The position numbers and the translations under genes were made by a program. DNA of 64,000 bases from Bacteroides graminisolvens DSM 19988 = JCM 15093 (GTDB lineage Bacteria; Bacteroidota; Bacteroidia; Bacteroidales; Bacteroidaceae), in contig NZ_KE386627.1 of the NCBI RefSeq assembly GCF_000428125.1, positions 321,375 through 385,374 of the forward strand. Reading direction: 5' to 3'. Under the pieces are notes generated by a model. It had not been told where the DNA came from. It did not search any database and saw only the letters and a list, made by a program, of their open reading frames with translations. Shown here piece by piece: positions 10,501 to 19,457 of the stretch. How positions within the stretch are numbered: position 1 is the first letter of the stretch; each line of letters begins with the position of its first letter.

Positions 10501-12119
10501 ATAAAGTTGATCAAGTTATTGCTAAGACACGCCATAGCATACCTGGTATATCACTTATATCTCCTCCACCTCACCACGATATATACTCTATAGAAGATTT
10601 AGCACAGCTTATTTTTGATTTGAAAAATGTAAATCCGAACGCAAAAATAAGTGTCAAATTGGTTGCTGAAACTGGAGTTGGAACTATTGCAGCTGGTGTC
10701 GCAAAAGCTAAGGCAGATCTCATTGTGATTTCAGGAGCAGAAGGTGGAACAGGTGCTTCTCCTGCATCTTCCATTAAATATGCAGGTATATCACCGGAAT
10801 TAGGCTTAAGCGAAACTCAACAAACTTTGGTATTGAACAGTTTAAGAGGACAAGTTAAGCTACAAGTTGATGGTCAGATAAAAACTGGTCGTGACATTGT
10901 CATAATGGCTATGTTAGGAGCCGAAGAATTTGGTTTTGCTACTTCTGCATTAATTGTGTTAGGTTGCGTCATGATGCGTAAATGCCACATGAATACTTGT
11001 CCTGTTGGTGTTGCAACCCAAGATGTAGAACTAAGAAAAAGATTTTTGGGACGTAGCGAATACCTAGTTAATTTCTTTACTTTCTTAGCAGAGGAAGTTA
11101 GAGAACATCTTGCCGAAATGGGATTCACTAAGCTCGATGACATAGTAGGACGTACGGATTTGATTAACAGAAAATCGGAGAATAAAACTGAAAAGCATGC
11201 TTTGCTTGACTTCTCAAAAGTTTTATTCAGAATAAATAACGATGCAGCTTTAAGACACATTATCAACCAAGATCACGGAGTAGATCAGGTGAAAGATGTT
11301 GCCATCATTCAAGCAGCTAAAGCGGCCATTGAGGATAACAAAGAAATATCTTTGGAGTATACAATTGCCAATACAGATCGTGCTGTCGGAGCAATGCTCT
11401 CTGGTACTATTGCCACTAAAAACGGTGAAAAAGGACTACCGGAACATACCTTAAATATTAAGTTTAAAGGTTCTGCCGGACAAAGTTTCGGAGCTTTCCT
11501 TGTTCCCGGAGTCAATTTCAAATTGGAAGGAGAAGCTAACGACTATTTAGGCAAAGGGCTTAGTGGTGGTCGCATAGCAGTTTTACCACCTGTTCGAAGC
11601 AACTTTGATGCCGAAAAGAATACCATTGCAGGTAACACTCTTTTGTATGGGGCTACTTCTGGAGAAGTTTATATTAATGGCAAGGTGGGCGAACGTTTTG
11701 CAGTACGTAATTCTGGGGCAATAGCCGTTGTTGAAGGAGCAGGTGACCATTGTTGCGAATACATGACTGGTGGTCGTGTGGTAGTATTGGGAAGTACCGG
11801 AAAGAATTTTGCTGCAGGTATGAGCGGTGGTGTTGCTTATGTATGGAACAAAGATGGCAATTTTGACTTTTTCTGTAACATGGAGATGGTTGAACTATCG
11901 TTGATTGAGGAAGCTAGTTACCGGAAAGAATTACATGAATTAATTCGTCAACATTATCTCTATACTGGTTCTAAGTTGGCTAGAACAATGCTTGATGACT
12001 GGAATAAATATGTAGACCAATTCATTCAGGTAGTGCCAATTGAATACAAAAAAGTTCTGCAAGAAGAGCAAATGCAGAAATTGCAGCAGAAAATTGCCGA
12101 TATGCAGAGAGATTATTAA
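7575..12119 (+). CDS. gltB: Glutamate synthase large subunit
   Basis: Transfers the amide nitrogen of glutamine to 2-oxoglutarate, the GOGAT half of GS-GOGAT. The 1,514-residue product has a 34-residue propeptide before Cys35 (EHDACGVG), a class II glutaminase domain (MRHRGAEGAD; HNGEINTIRGN), a central domain, an FMN-binding synthase domain with SRGAMSYGSISREAHEAMA-like features (GAMSYGSISREAHEA), GEGGQLPGYKVD and SGAEGGTGASP, the 3Fe-4S cysteines in MRKCHMNTCPVGVATQ, and the C-terminal GXGXG helix domain. Length is typical. The start is the second of two nearby ATGs (7575); the one at 7571 is out of frame. gltD follows after 37 bp. Confidence 0.97.
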   Translation: MKEKELFNNETKADSFQQHFSQTGLYDPSNEHDACGVGMLVNIHGNKSHELVESALKVLENMRHRGAEGADNKTGDGAGIMLQIPHEFILLQGIPVPEKGKYGTGLLFLPKDSQSQAYILSVIIEEIEKEGLTLMHLRNVPTNSTILGHDALSREPEIKQIFVTGFSDSDTADIQLYVIRKKIENRILASECNNKEDFYIVSLSTKNIIYKGMLSSLQLRSYFPDLTNNYFTSGLALVHSRFSTNTFPTWSLAQPFRLLAHNGEINTIRGNRAWMEARETVLSSPALGEIKNIHPIIQKNMSDSASLDNVLEFLVMSGLTLPHAMAMLVPESFNEKNPISEDLKAFYEYHSILMEPWDGPAALLFSDGRYAGGMLDRNGLRPARYLITHNDMMVVASEVGVMDFEPGDIKEKGRLQPGKILMVDTEKGKVYYDGDLKQDLALAKPYRAWLSTNRIELDELKSGRKISHKVDNYNQMLHTFGYSKEDVEKIIAPMSTTSAEPINSMGNDTPLAVLSDKPQLLYNYFRQQFAQVTNPPIDPIREELVMSLTEYIGAVGMNILTPNESHCKMVRLNHPILTNTQLDLLCNIRYKGFNTVKLPILFEVEKGKTGLQQSLTDLCKLAEKSVSEGVNYIILSDRDVDEKHAAIPSLLAVSAVHHHLISVGKRVQTALIVESGEIREVMHAALLLGFGASALNPYMAFAVLDNLVAKKEIQLDYATAEKNYIKAICKGLLKVISKMGISTIRSYRGAKIFEAVGLSAELSNAYFGGINSSISGIGLEEIAKDAIAFHQDGFANENIDGLLINKGIYAYRKDGEQHAWNPETISTLQLATRLGSYKKFKEFSSLVDGKDSPIFLRDFFEYKRSPISIDQVEPAENIMRRFVTGAMSYGSISREAHEAMAIAMNKIHGRSNTGEGGEDAARFIPREDGTSLRSAIKQVASGRFGVTTEYLVNADEIQIKIAQGAKPGEGGQLPGYKVDQVIAKTRHSIPGISLISPPPHHDIYSIEDLAQLIFDLKNVNPNAKISVKLVAETGVGTIAAGVAKAKADLIVISGAEGGTGASPASSIKYAGISPELGLSETQQTLVLNSLRGQVKLQVDGQIKTGRDIVIMAMLGAEEFGFATSALIVLGCVMMRKCHMNTCPVGVATQDVELRKRFLGRSEYLVNFFTFLAEEVREHLAEMGFTKLDDIVGRTDLINRKSENKTEKHALLDFSKVLFRINNDAALRHIINQDHGVDQVKDVAIIQAAKAAIEDNKEISLEYTIANTDRAVGAMLSGTIATKNGEKGLPEHTLNIKFKGSAGQSFGAFLVPGVNFKLEGEANDYLGKGLSGGRIAVLPPVRSNFDAEKNTIAGNTLLYGATSGEVYINGKVGERFAVRNSGAIAVVEGAGDHCCEYMTGGRVVVLGSTGKNFAAGMSGGVAYVWNKDGNFDFFCNMEMVELSLIEEASYRKELHELIRQHYLYTGSKLARTMLDDWNKYVDQFIQVVPIEYKKVLQEEQMQKLQQKIADMQRDY

Positions 12120-12156
12120 AACAAATCACCACAAAAGATTATTAAAAAGTTACATT

Positions 12157-13497
12157 ATGGGAGATCCGAAAGCATTTCTTAAAATACATAGACAAGAGGC
12201 AGGTTATAGACCTGTACATGAACGTATTACCGACTTTGGGGAAGTTGAACAAACCCTCAATACGAATGATCGCCGACTTCAGGCGTCTCGCTGCATGGAC
12301 TGTGGCATTCCTTTCTGTCATTGGGCTTGTCCTGTAAGCAATAAACAACCTGAATGGCAAGATGCTCTTTACAGGGGAAACTGGAAAGAAGCATACGAAA
12401 TACTCTCATCCACATGTGATTTTCCCGAGTTTACGGGTAGAATTTGTCCGGCGCCTTGCGAGAAGAGTTGTGTGCTTAAATTATCTTCTGATGAGCCTGT
12501 GACTATTCGTGAAAATGAAGCTGCAATTGTTGAAGCAGCTTTTCGCGAAGGATATATTAAAGCAGTTACTCCTAAAAGAAATGGAAAAAAGGTAGCCGTT
12601 ATTGGTGCAGGTCCTGCCGGACTGACAGCTGCCAACCGATTGAATAAAAAAGGTTATTTAGTGACTTTATTCGATAAGGCTGAAGCTCCAGGAGGTTTGT
12701 TGCGTTTTGGTATTCCTAACTTTAAGCTGAATAAAAATATAATTGACCGTCGTATGGCTTTCTTGAAAGCTGAAGGTATTCAGTTTGAAATGGGTGTTGA
12801 AGTAAATCTTCAAAACCTTCCTGCCGGCTTCGATGCTTATTGTATTTGTGTGGGGGCAGAAACTCCAAGAGATTTATCTGTTCCCGGAAGAGAGTTCAAA
12901 GGAATACATTTTGCTATGGAGATACTTAGCCAGCAAAATCGCATTTTGGAAGGACAAACTTTCCCCAAAGATAAATTAATTAATGCGAAAGGTAAAAAAG
13001 TGCTTGTTATTGGCGGTGGTGATACCGGATCAGATTGCATAGGAACCAGTATCCGTCAAGGTGCACTGAGCGTTACTCAAATTGAGATTCTCCCTCAGCC
13101 TCCTGCCGGACATAATAGCGCAACACCTTGGCCACAGTGGCCCAATGTTTTGAAAACCAGCTCAAGTCACGAAGAAGGCTGTTTGAGAAGATGGAGTCTG
13201 ACTTCTAATCAGTTTTTAGGCAAAAATGGAAAAGTAACAGGTGTTGAGGTTGAAGAAGTGGAATGGATCCCTTCTGAAAATGGTGGTCGTTCCACCATGA
13301 AAGCTACAGGTAAAAAAGAGATAATAGAGGCCGATTTAGTTTTATTGGCTATGGGATTCTTAAAACCTGAAGTACCACAATATGCCCAAAATGTTTTTGC
13401 TGCCGGAGATTATATCAGTGGTCCAAGTCTTGTTGTAAGGGCCATGTCGGCTGCTAAAGAAATGGTTCACAAAGTTGACCAGTACTTAAGCAAGTAA
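12157..13497 (+). CDS. gltD: Glutamate synthase small subunit
   Basis: FAD and iron-sulfur protein that takes electrons from NAD(P)H and hands them to GltB. The 446-residue product begins MGDPKAFLK, then has two cysteine clusters for 4Fe-4S centres (CMDCGIPFCHWACP and CPAPCEKSC), an FAD fold IGAGPAGLTAANRL and an NAD(P)H fold VLVIGGGDTGSDC. The frame is open further upstream, to 12040, overlapping gltB, but that extension is unlike the family, so I start at the ATG at 12157. Part of gltB-gltD-asnB. Confidence 0.96.
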   Translation: MGDPKAFLKIHRQEAGYRPVHERITDFGEVEQTLNTNDRRLQASRCMDCGIPFCHWACPVSNKQPEWQDALYRGNWKEAYEILSSTCDFPEFTGRICPAPCEKSCVLKLSSDEPVTIRENEAAIVEAAFREGYIKAVTPKRNGKKVAVIGAGPAGLTAANRLNKKGYLVTLFDKAEAPGGLLRFGIPNFKLNKNIIDRRMAFLKAEGIQFEMGVEVNLQNLPAGFDAYCICVGAETPRDLSVPGREFKGIHFAMEILSQQNRILEGQTFPKDKLINAKGKKVLVIGGGDTGSDCIGTSIRQGALSVTQIEILPQPPAGHNSATPWPQWPNVLKTSSSHEEGCLRRWSLTSNQFLGKNGKVTGVEVEEVEWIPSENGGRSTMKATGKKEIIEADLVLLAMGFLKPEVPQYAQNVFAAGDYISGPSLVVRAMSAAKEMVHKVDQYLSK

Positions 13498-13548
13498 AAC
13501 ATAAAACTCCTTTTAAAGAAGTATTAACACCCCCAAAAAAGAAAACTT

Positions 13549-15213
13549 ATGTGCGGAATCGTAGGAATATTCAATATAAAAGAGCAGAGAAAAGAGTTAA
13601 GACAAAAGGCTCTTAAAATGGCCCAGAAAATACGTCATCGCGGGCCCGATTGGAGTGGAATTTACGTAGGCTCCAAGGCTATATTGGCTCATGAGCGTTT
13701 GTCAATAGTTGATCCTCAAAGTGGAGGACAGCCGCTCTATAGTGCCGATAAAAAGCAAGTACTTGCTGTAAACGGCGAGATCTATAATCATCGGGACTTG
13801 CGTAATGAATATGCCGGTAAATATGACTTCCAAACAGGGTCTGACTGTGAAGTTATTCTTGCTTTGTATAAACATAAAGGCATTGATTTTCTAGAAGATT
13901 TGAGTGGCATTTTCGCTTTTGCTTTGTATGACGAAGAAAAAGATGAATTTCTTATTGCCCGAGATCCTATTGGTGTGATACCTCTTTATATAGGTAAAGA
14001 TGCAGATGGTAAAATCTATTGTGCAAGTGAATTAAAAGCACTTGAAGGCTTTTGCGATGAGTATGAACCTTTTTTACCAGGACATTATTATTGGAGTAAA
14101 GAAGGGGTCATGAAGCGCTGGTATCAACGTGAGTGGACTGAATATGAGACCGTTAAAAACAATGATGCCAAAGTTTCTGATGTACACGATGCGCTTGAAG
14201 ATGCCGTACAAAGACAATTGATGAGTGATGTTCCCTATGGAGTACTATTAAGTGGAGGACTCGACAGTAGTGTTATTTCTGCCGTTGCTAAAAAATACGC
14301 ATCTAAACGCATTGAAACTGATGGCGCAAGTGATGCATGGTGGCCGCAGTTGCACTCTTTTGCTATAGGTCTAAAGGGAGCACCGGATTTATCAAAAGCA
14401 CGTGAAGTGGCTGACTATATAGGAACAGTGCACCATGAAATCAACTACACCGTTCAAGAAGGTTTAGATGCCATCAGAGATGTCATTTATTTCATTGAGA
14501 CCTATGATGTTACAACCGTACGTGCTTCTACCCCGATGTATTTATTGGCTCGTGTCATTAAATCAATGGGCATTAAGATGGTACTGAGTGGTGAAGGTGC
14601 CGATGAAATTTTTGGAGGTTACTTATATTTTCATAAAGCTCCTGATGCGAAAGCTTTTCATGATGAAACCGTTCGAAAATTAAGCAAGTTACACATGTAT
14701 GATTGTTTGCGAGCAAACAAAAGTTTGGCAGCATGGGGAGTTGAAGGACGAGTTCCTTTCCTTGATAAGGAGTTTCTCGATGTAGCAATGCGCCTGAATC
14801 CTCAAGCTAAAATGGCACCTGGAAATGTTATTGAAAAGAAAATAGTTCGTGAAGCATTTGCCGATATGTTACCCGAAAGTGTAACATGGCGTCAAAAAGA
14901 ACAATTTAGCGATGGCGTTGGCTACAATTGGATTGATACTCTCAAAGAAGTCACAACGAATGCTGTAACAGACGAACAAATGCTTCATGCTCACGAAAGG
15001 TTCCCCATAAATACTCCTTTAAGCAAAGAAGAGTATTACTATAGAAGCATTTTTGAAGAACATTTCCCTAGTGAAAGCGCGGCTCGTTCAGTGCCTAGTG
15101 TGCCTAGCGTAGCATGTTCTACAGCCGAAGCATTGGCTTGGGATGCTTCTTTTCAAAATGTCAATGACCCTTCGGGCAGAGCTGTAAAAGGCGTACATGC
15201 CGAATCATATTAA
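13549..15213 (+). CDS. asnB: Asparagine synthase (glutamine-hydrolysing)
   Basis: Makes asparagine from aspartate, ATP and glutamine. The 554-residue protein starts MCGIVGIFN with nucleophile Cys2; the glutaminase domain shows RHRGPDWSG, LAHERLSIVD and NGEIYNH, and the synthetase domain has the ATP-pyrophosphatase loop LLSGGLDSSVIS and LSGEGADEIFGGY. The tail ending AWDASFQNVNDPSGRAV matches the E. coli AsnB end; a short PSVPSV duplication precedes it. It starts 51 bp after gltD and is probably in the same operon, linking asparagine synthesis to GOGAT expression. A strong terminator follows. Confidence 0.96.
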   Translation: MCGIVGIFNIKEQRKELRQKALKMAQKIRHRGPDWSGIYVGSKAILAHERLSIVDPQSGGQPLYSADKKQVLAVNGEIYNHRDLRNEYAGKYDFQTGSDCEVILALYKHKGIDFLEDLSGIFAFALYDEEKDEFLIARDPIGVIPLYIGKDADGKIYCASELKALEGFCDEYEPFLPGHYYWSKEGVMKRWYQREWTEYETVKNNDAKVSDVHDALEDAVQRQLMSDVPYGVLLSGGLDSSVISAVAKKYASKRIETDGASDAWWPQLHSFAIGLKGAPDLSKAREVADYIGTVHHEINYTVQEGLDAIRDVIYFIETYDVTTVRASTPMYLLARVIKSMGIKMVLSGEGADEIFGGYLYFHKAPDAKAFHDETVRKLSKLHMYDCLRANKSLAAWGVEGRVPFLDKEFLDVAMRLNPQAKMAPGNVIEKKIVREAFADMLPESVTWRQKEQFSDGVGYNWIDTLKEVTTNAVTDEQMLHAHERFPINTPLSKEEYYYRSIFEEHFPSESAARSVPSVPSVACSTAEALAWDASFQNVNDPSGRAVKGVHAESY

Positions 15214-15240
15214 ACAATACATCTAGTTTGTCATTTTACA

Positions 15241-15299
15241 ATGGTGGCATAGTGATCACAAGATATTATCCTCTGTGATTTCTATGCTACCATTTTTTT
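15241..15299 (+). terminator. Intrinsic terminator after asnB
   Basis: ATGGTGGCATAG (15241-15252) pairs with CTATGCTACCAT (15281-15292), helped by an inner TCACA/TGTGA pairing, and is followed by seven to eight T residues. It closes the gltB-gltD-asnB unit; the T run merges directly into the -7 box of the next gene. Confidence 0.88.
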
Positions 15300-15300
15300 A

Positions 15301-15308
15301 TACCTTTG
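15301..15308 (+). promoter_or_regulatory. -7 box of the phosphodiesterase gene
   Basis: TACCTTTG fits TAnnTTTG and begins two bases after the asnB terminator. No clear TTTG lies 19-21 nt upstream. It explains why the in-frame TTG at 15306 cannot be the start codon of the gene that follows. Confidence 0.55.
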
Positions 15309-15332
15309 CTTCTGTACATTAAAACCTATATT

Positions 15333-16097
15333 ATGAATATTAAAAGATTATTTTTTGCAGGAGCGTTTGCTCTTTTTGTGAGCCAAATTAGCGCACAAAC
15401 AAATGTCATTGCCCACAGAGGCTTCTGGAAAACAGATGGTTCTGCACAGAACAGTATTGCAGCCTTAGTAAAGGCAGATTCAATAAACTGTTATGGTAGT
15501 GAATTTGATGTTTGGCTCACTAAAGACAATAAACTGATTGTTAACCACGATGCATCATTTATGGGGCAAAGAATGGAGGACAGCAATTACGAACAATTAC
15601 AAAAATTACGCCTTAAAAATGGAGAAACGATGCCTGGCCTGTCTGACTATCTGGCTGAAGCAAGCAAACTTAAAACTAAATTAATACTTGAACTTAAAGA
15701 ACAGAGTAGTGCTGAACGTGAAAGCGAAGCTGTTAAAAGGATAGTGGCTATGGTGCATGAGATGAAGCTGGAAGATAGGATAGAATACATTAGCTTCTCA
15801 AAACATGCAGTAAAAGAGTTTATTAGACTTGCTCCACAAAATACACCTGTTTATTACTTGAAGGGCGACTTAACGCCTGCACAGTTAAAGGAGATAGGGG
15901 CATCTGGGGCTGATTATCACCTGAGTGTATTCCAAAAAAATCCTCAACTCATAACAGAATGCCATCAATTGGGTTTAAAGGTAAATGTGTGGACGGTTAA
16001 TAATACAGAAGATTTTCAATGGTGCATAACTAATCAAGTAGATTTTATCACAACCAATGAGCCTATTACTCTACAAAATGCTTTAAAAAACAAATAA
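15333..16097 (+). CDS. Secreted glycerophosphodiester phosphodiesterase family protein
   Basis: GDPD-family enzyme that probably cleaves glycerophosphodiesters, or a related diester, in the periplasm or on the cell surface. The 254-residue product has a signal peptide (MNIKRLFFAGAFALF, then SQISAQ) and the TIM-barrel motifs VIAHRGF (His28, Arg29), SEFDVWLTKD and VNHDASF holding metal and catalytic residues; LILELKEQ and NVWTVNN match later strands. The frame is open to a TTG at 15306, but that lies inside the -7 box, so the ATG at 15333 is chosen. It stands alone between two terminators. The exact substrate is not visible. Confidence 0.85.
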   Translation: MNIKRLFFAGAFALFVSQISAQTNVIAHRGFWKTDGSAQNSIAALVKADSINCYGSEFDVWLTKDNKLIVNHDASFMGQRMEDSNYEQLQKLRLKNGETMPGLSDYLAEASKLKTKLILELKEQSSAERESEAVKRIVAMVHEMKLEDRIEYISFSKHAVKEFIRLAPQNTPVYYLKGDLTPAQLKEIGASGADYHLSVFQKNPQLITECHQLGLKVNVWTVNNTEDFQWCITNQVDFITTNEPITLQNALKNK

Positions 16098-16123
16098 CTG
16101 CTATCTATTTGCGCTTTACTAAC

Positions 16124-16159
16124 CTCCTAATGATGTTATTTTATAACTATCATTAGGAG
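16124..16159 (+). terminator. Hairpin after the phosphodiesterase gene
   Basis: CTCCTAATGAT (16124-16134) and ATCATTAGGAG (16149-16159) form a perfect 11-bp stem with a 14-nt loop, 27 bp after the stop codon. There is no T tract behind it, so it may be a weak terminator or a 3' end stabiliser. Confidence 0.55.
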
Positions 16160-16311
16160 CAATTAAGTCCATATACTTTCAGTTTTTAATTATATATATC
16201 GTATAAATATTAATGTGATACTAAATATACCTCATTTACATTAAAATAATAAGTCTTTTAAATTATTTCTATAAATGAAAGCATTTAAAGCATTATTTCA
16301 TCAAAAAGATA

Positions 16312-16319
16312 TATATTTG
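16312..16319 (+). promoter_or_regulatory. -7 box of dapF
   Basis: TATATTTG fits TAnnTTTG and lies 48 bp before the dapF start, giving a leader of about 40 nt. A -33 TTTG at normal spacing is not evident. Confidence 0.55.
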
Positions 16320-16367
16320 CATTATAAAACAACAAAAAGAAATAATTTAAGAGAATAAAACCTCAAA

Positions 16368-17213
16368 ATGGTAAAGGTAATTAAGTTCACGAAAATGCAT
16401 GGTGCCGGTAATGACTACATATATGTAGATAATACTAAGTACCCAATTGCAAATCCAGAAGAAAAATCTATCATTTGGAGTAAGCCACACACTGGTATTG
16501 GAAGTGACGGGTTGGTCCTGATTGATAAATCAAAGATAGCAGATTTCAGTATGCGAATATTTAATGCCGATGGCTCGGAAGCTATGATGTGCGGAAATGC
16601 CAGTCGTTGTATCGGCAAATATTTATATGAATATGGACTGACTGCAAAAAGAGAAATTTCATTGGAAACATTATCGGGCATAAAGTTGCTCAAGCTTTCT
16701 ATTAAAGAGGATAAAGTTGAAGCTGTTACAGTAGATATGGGCGAACCTTCCATGGAATTGATTGAATATAGAGAGGGTGGAATAAAAGAAGAAATGATTG
16801 CCCAGCCCATAAAAGTAAACGGAAAAGAATATAAAGCAACGGCTATATCAATGGGAAATCCTCATTTGGTAATTTTCGTAGAAGATATAACAACAGTTGA
16901 TTTACCTACAATAGGACCTGTTTTAGAGAATCATTCTTACTTTAAAGATCGCATAAACGTTGAATTTGCACAGATACAAACAAACGGAGATATTAGGATG
17001 CGAGTTTGGGAAAGAGGATCGGGTATTACACAAGCGTGCGGAACCGGAGCATGCGCAACAGCGGTTGCTGCTTTTATAAATAAAAAAAGTGGAAGAACAA
17101 GCAATGTTGTGATGGACGGAGGAACGTTGACCATTGAGTGGGACGAAAAAAGCAACCATGTATTTATGACTGGTCCCGCAACAAAAGTGTTTGATGGTGA
17201 AATTGAAGATTAA
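16368..17213 (+). CDS. dapF: Diaminopimelate epimerase
   Basis: Converts LL- to meso-diaminopimelate, the precursor of lysine and of the peptidoglycan cross-bridge. The 281-residue product has [15 protein letters not shown] at the N-terminus, the acid/base cysteines at Cys75 (MMCGNASR) and Cys224 (QACGTGACA), and GMP-like MGNPHLV. Length is normal. It precedes dapL by 46 bp, so the last two steps before meso-DAP are made together. The ATG at 16368 follows a promoter box at a sensible distance. Confidence 0.96.
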   Translation: MVKVIKFTKMHGAGNDYIYVDNTKYPIANPEEKSIIWSKPHTGIGSDGLVLIDKSKIADFSMRIFNADGSEAMMCGNASRCIGKYLYEYGLTAKREISLETLSGIKLLKLSIKEDKVEAVTVDMGEPSMELIEYREGGIKEEMIAQPIKVNGKEYKATAISMGNPHLVIFVEDITTVDLPTIGPVLENHSYFKDRINVEFAQIQTNGDIRMRVWERGSGITQACGTGACATAVAAFINKKSGRTSNVVMDGGTLTIEWDEKSNHVFMTGPATKVFDGEIED

Positions 17214-17259
17214 GATTTATACATTGACAGATACAACAAACTTAAAACAATAAACAAGT

Positions 17260-18492
17260 ATGGCATTAGTTAACGAACATTTTTTAAAATTGCCTGGAAG
17301 TTATTTATTTTCAGACATAGCAAAGAAAGTTAATACGTTCAAAGTTACACACCCTAAGCAAGATATTATTCGTTTAGGAATTGGAGATGTAACACGCCCT
17401 TTGCCACAAGCATCCATTGAAGCGATGCACAAGGCTGTTGAGGAGTTAACAAGCAAAGGAACCTTTCGTGGTTATGGTCCGGAACAGGGATATGATTTTT
17501 TGATAGACGCTATTATTAAAAACGATTTCACTCCGAGAGGAATACACCTTAGTCCAACGGAAGTTTTCGTAAATGATGGAGCAAAGAGTGATACCGGCAA
17601 TATTGGTGATATACTTCGTCATGATAATAGTGTGGGAGTTACGGATCCTATTTACCCGGTGTACATTGACAGTAACGTAATGAGCGGACGTGCCGGCGTA
17701 TTACAAGAAGATGGAAAATGGAGCAATGTGGTTTACATACCCTGTACAAGTGATAATGACTTCATTCCTCAGATACCCGACAAGCGAATTGATATTTTGT
17801 ATTTATGTTATCCCAACAACCCAACGGGAACCACATTAACGAAAGAAGAACTGAAAAAGTGGGTAAACTATGCGTTGGCAAATGACACGCTAATCTTGTT
17901 TGATGCAGCATACGAGGCTTACATTCAAGACCCAGAAATTCCCCACTCTATTTATGAAATTAAAGGTGCTAGAAAATGTGCCATTGAATTTCGTAGTTTT
18001 TCAAAAACAGCAGGGTTTACAGGAGTAAGATGTGGTTATACTATTGTGCCGAAAGAAGTAACGGCTGCTACATTATCCGGCGAGCGTATATCGCTCAATA
18101 AGCTTTGGAATCGCAGGCAGTGCACCAAGTTCAATGGAACTTCATATATAACCCAACGCGGAGCTGAAGCCATATATAGCCCAGAAGGAAAAGAACAAGT
18201 GAAAGAAACCATAAACTATTACATGACCAACGCCAAAATTATGAAAGAGGGGCTCGAAGCTACAGGCTTAAAAGTTTATGGAGGCGAAAACGCTCCTTAT
18301 TTATGGGTAAAAACGCCCAATAATACAAGCTCATGGCGTTTCTTTGATCAAATGCTATATGAGGCCAATGTAGTAGGAACACCAGGTGTAGGATTCGGAC
18401 CAAGTGGTGAAGGATATATCAGGTTAACTGCTTTTGGAGAACGAGAAAACTGTATTGAAGCAATGAGAAGAATCAGAAACTGGATCAAATAA
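17260..18492 (+). CDS. dapL: LL-diaminopimelate aminotransferase
   Basis: PLP enzyme converting tetrahydrodipicolinate directly to LL-DAP with glutamate as amino donor, bypassing the succinylase and acetylase routes. The 410-residue product has [21 protein letters not shown] and YPNNPTG; Lys249 in [11 protein letters not shown] is the Schiff-base lysine, with Asn187, Asp215 and Tyr218 as other expected PLP ligands. Length fits the family. Its need for glutamate ties it logically to the GOGAT genes nearby. Confidence 0.96.
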   Translation: MALVNEHFLKLPGSYLFSDIAKKVNTFKVTHPKQDIIRLGIGDVTRPLPQASIEAMHKAVEELTSKGTFRGYGPEQGYDFLIDAIIKNDFTPRGIHLSPTEVFVNDGAKSDTGNIGDILRHDNSVGVTDPIYPVYIDSNVMSGRAGVLQEDGKWSNVVYIPCTSDNDFIPQIPDKRIDILYLCYPNNPTGTTLTKEELKKWVNYALANDTLILFDAAYEAYIQDPEIPHSIYEIKGARKCAIEFRSFSKTAGFTGVRCGYTIVPKEVTAATLSGERISLNKLWNRRQCTKFNGTSYITQRGAEAIYSPEGKEQVKETINYYMTNAKIMKEGLEATGLKVYGGENAPYLWVKTPNNTSSWRFFDQMLYEANVVGTPGVGFGPSGEGYIRLTAFGERENCIEAMRRIRNWIK

Positions 18493-18546
18493 AAAAGCCT
18501 TTCTTTTTCATTGCAGCTTTAAAAAGATAGTAATTGCGCGCTACTA

Positions 18547-18554
18547 TATATTTG
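18547..18554 (+). promoter_or_regulatory. -7 box before the outer-membrane protein/P-II/amt genes
   Basis: TATATTTG lies 44 bp before the next start codon, in the 105-bp gap after dapL. It is the best candidate promoter for the outer-membrane protein, P-II, amt and glnN genes; no equally good box lies directly before any of the later genes. Confidence 0.5.
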
Positions 18555-18597
18555 GGACGACAAATCCACAATTTTTCTAACTTAAAATGTAAAAACG

Positions 18598-19314
18598 ATG
18601 AGCAAAATGAATTTAACAAAATGGGGAGTAATTGCAGTTGCGTTACTAACATATCTGATGCCTTCTGAGGTAAAGGCACAAGATAAAGTGGAAGTTTCTT
18701 TAGGTGCTGATTTAGTTAGTGGATATGTCTGGAGAGGACAAGATTTAGGGGGTGTTAGTCTTCAGCCTAGTATTTCTATCTCAAAAGGAGGTTTATCTCT
18801 TACCGGATGGGGATCTGTTGGTCTTGAAAAAACAGACACACGTGAATTTGACCTTACTCTAGGGTATAGCACCGGAGGGCTGAGCTTAGCATTTACTGAC
18901 TATTGGTTTAATTACTATGGAAGTGAAAGCAAATATTTCGATTATGGTGCTCACAGCACAGTACATGTGTTCGAAGCAACAATCGGATACGACTTCGGTC
19001 CGCTGGCTCTATCGTGGAATACCAACTTAGGTGGTGCCGATGGAGTTAAAGCAAACGGTGACAGAGCTTACTCTTCTTACTTTGAAGCAAGTGCTCCCTT
19101 TAAATTGGGAGGCGTTGATTGTTCGGCTGAAATAGGTGCCACTCCTTGGGAAAACACATTCTACGGAGCATCCGGATTTGCAGTGACAAACATAGCTTTC
19201 AAAGGAACTAAAGAGATTAAGGTAACCGATTCATTTACGCTACCCGTTTTTGCGAAAGCAATTTGGAATCCATGTTCAGACAGAGCTTATCTCACTTTTG
19301 GCGTGACATTCTAA
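18598..19314 (+). CDS. Outer-membrane beta-barrel protein (TorF-like putative porin)
   Basis: A 238-residue protein with a signal peptide ending near residue 27 (MPSEVKAQ) and alternating hydrophobic strands rich in Gly, Tyr and Trp, such as SGYVWRGQDLGG and FTDYWFNYYG, ending in a phenylalanine (LTFGVTF) as outer-membrane barrels do. The VWRG(Q/I) pattern near the N-terminus resembles the family annotated as TorF-like putative porins. Its place directly before P-II, amt and glnN suggests a nitrogen-related outer-membrane role, perhaps diffusion of small nitrogen compounds; that is inference. Confidence 0.7.
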   Translation: MSKMNLTKWGVIAVALLTYLMPSEVKAQDKVEVSLGADLVSGYVWRGQDLGGVSLQPSISISKGGLSLTGWGSVGLEKTDTREFDLTLGYSTGGLSLAFTDYWFNYYGSESKYFDYGAHSTVHVFEATIGYDFGPLALSWNTNLGGADGVKANGDRAYSSYFEASAPFKLGGVDCSAEIGATPWENTFYGASGFAVTNIAFKGTKEIKVTDSFTLPVFAKAIWNPCSDRAYLTFGVTF

Positions 19315-19336
19315 GAATCTACAAAAAACAATTCAG

Positions 19337-19424
19337 AGAGTATAAAGTGAGGTAGTCGTAGTTTATTGATTTTTCGGTTTGTTGTATGGTAACCTTACTG
19401 TGGCTGCCAACACTTTATACCTCT
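19337..19424 (+). promoter_or_regulatory. Long-range inverted repeat in the P-II gene leader
   Basis: AGAGTATAAAGTG (19337-19349) is mirrored by CACTTTATACCTCT (19411-19424): 13 pairs with one bulged C at 19420, enclosing 61 nt. It lies between the outer-membrane protein stop and the P-II start. In RNA it would make a large stem-loop ending 33 nt before the P-II ATG; in DNA the two copies could be operator half-sites. No TAnnTTTG box lies between it and the gene. Confidence 0.5.
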
Positions 19425-19457
19425 TTGAGTATTAGCGACACACTAATTTTAAAGCAT

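Noticed and set aside
10874..11266. Minus-strand open frame of 130 codons inside gltB
   Set aside because: Antisense to the iron-sulfur region of gltB; no independent support.
12040..12156. Extended N-terminus for GltD
   Set aside because: The extra 39 codons overlap gltB, are Lys/Cys-rich and do not occur in the family; the ATG at 12157 gives the normal beginning.
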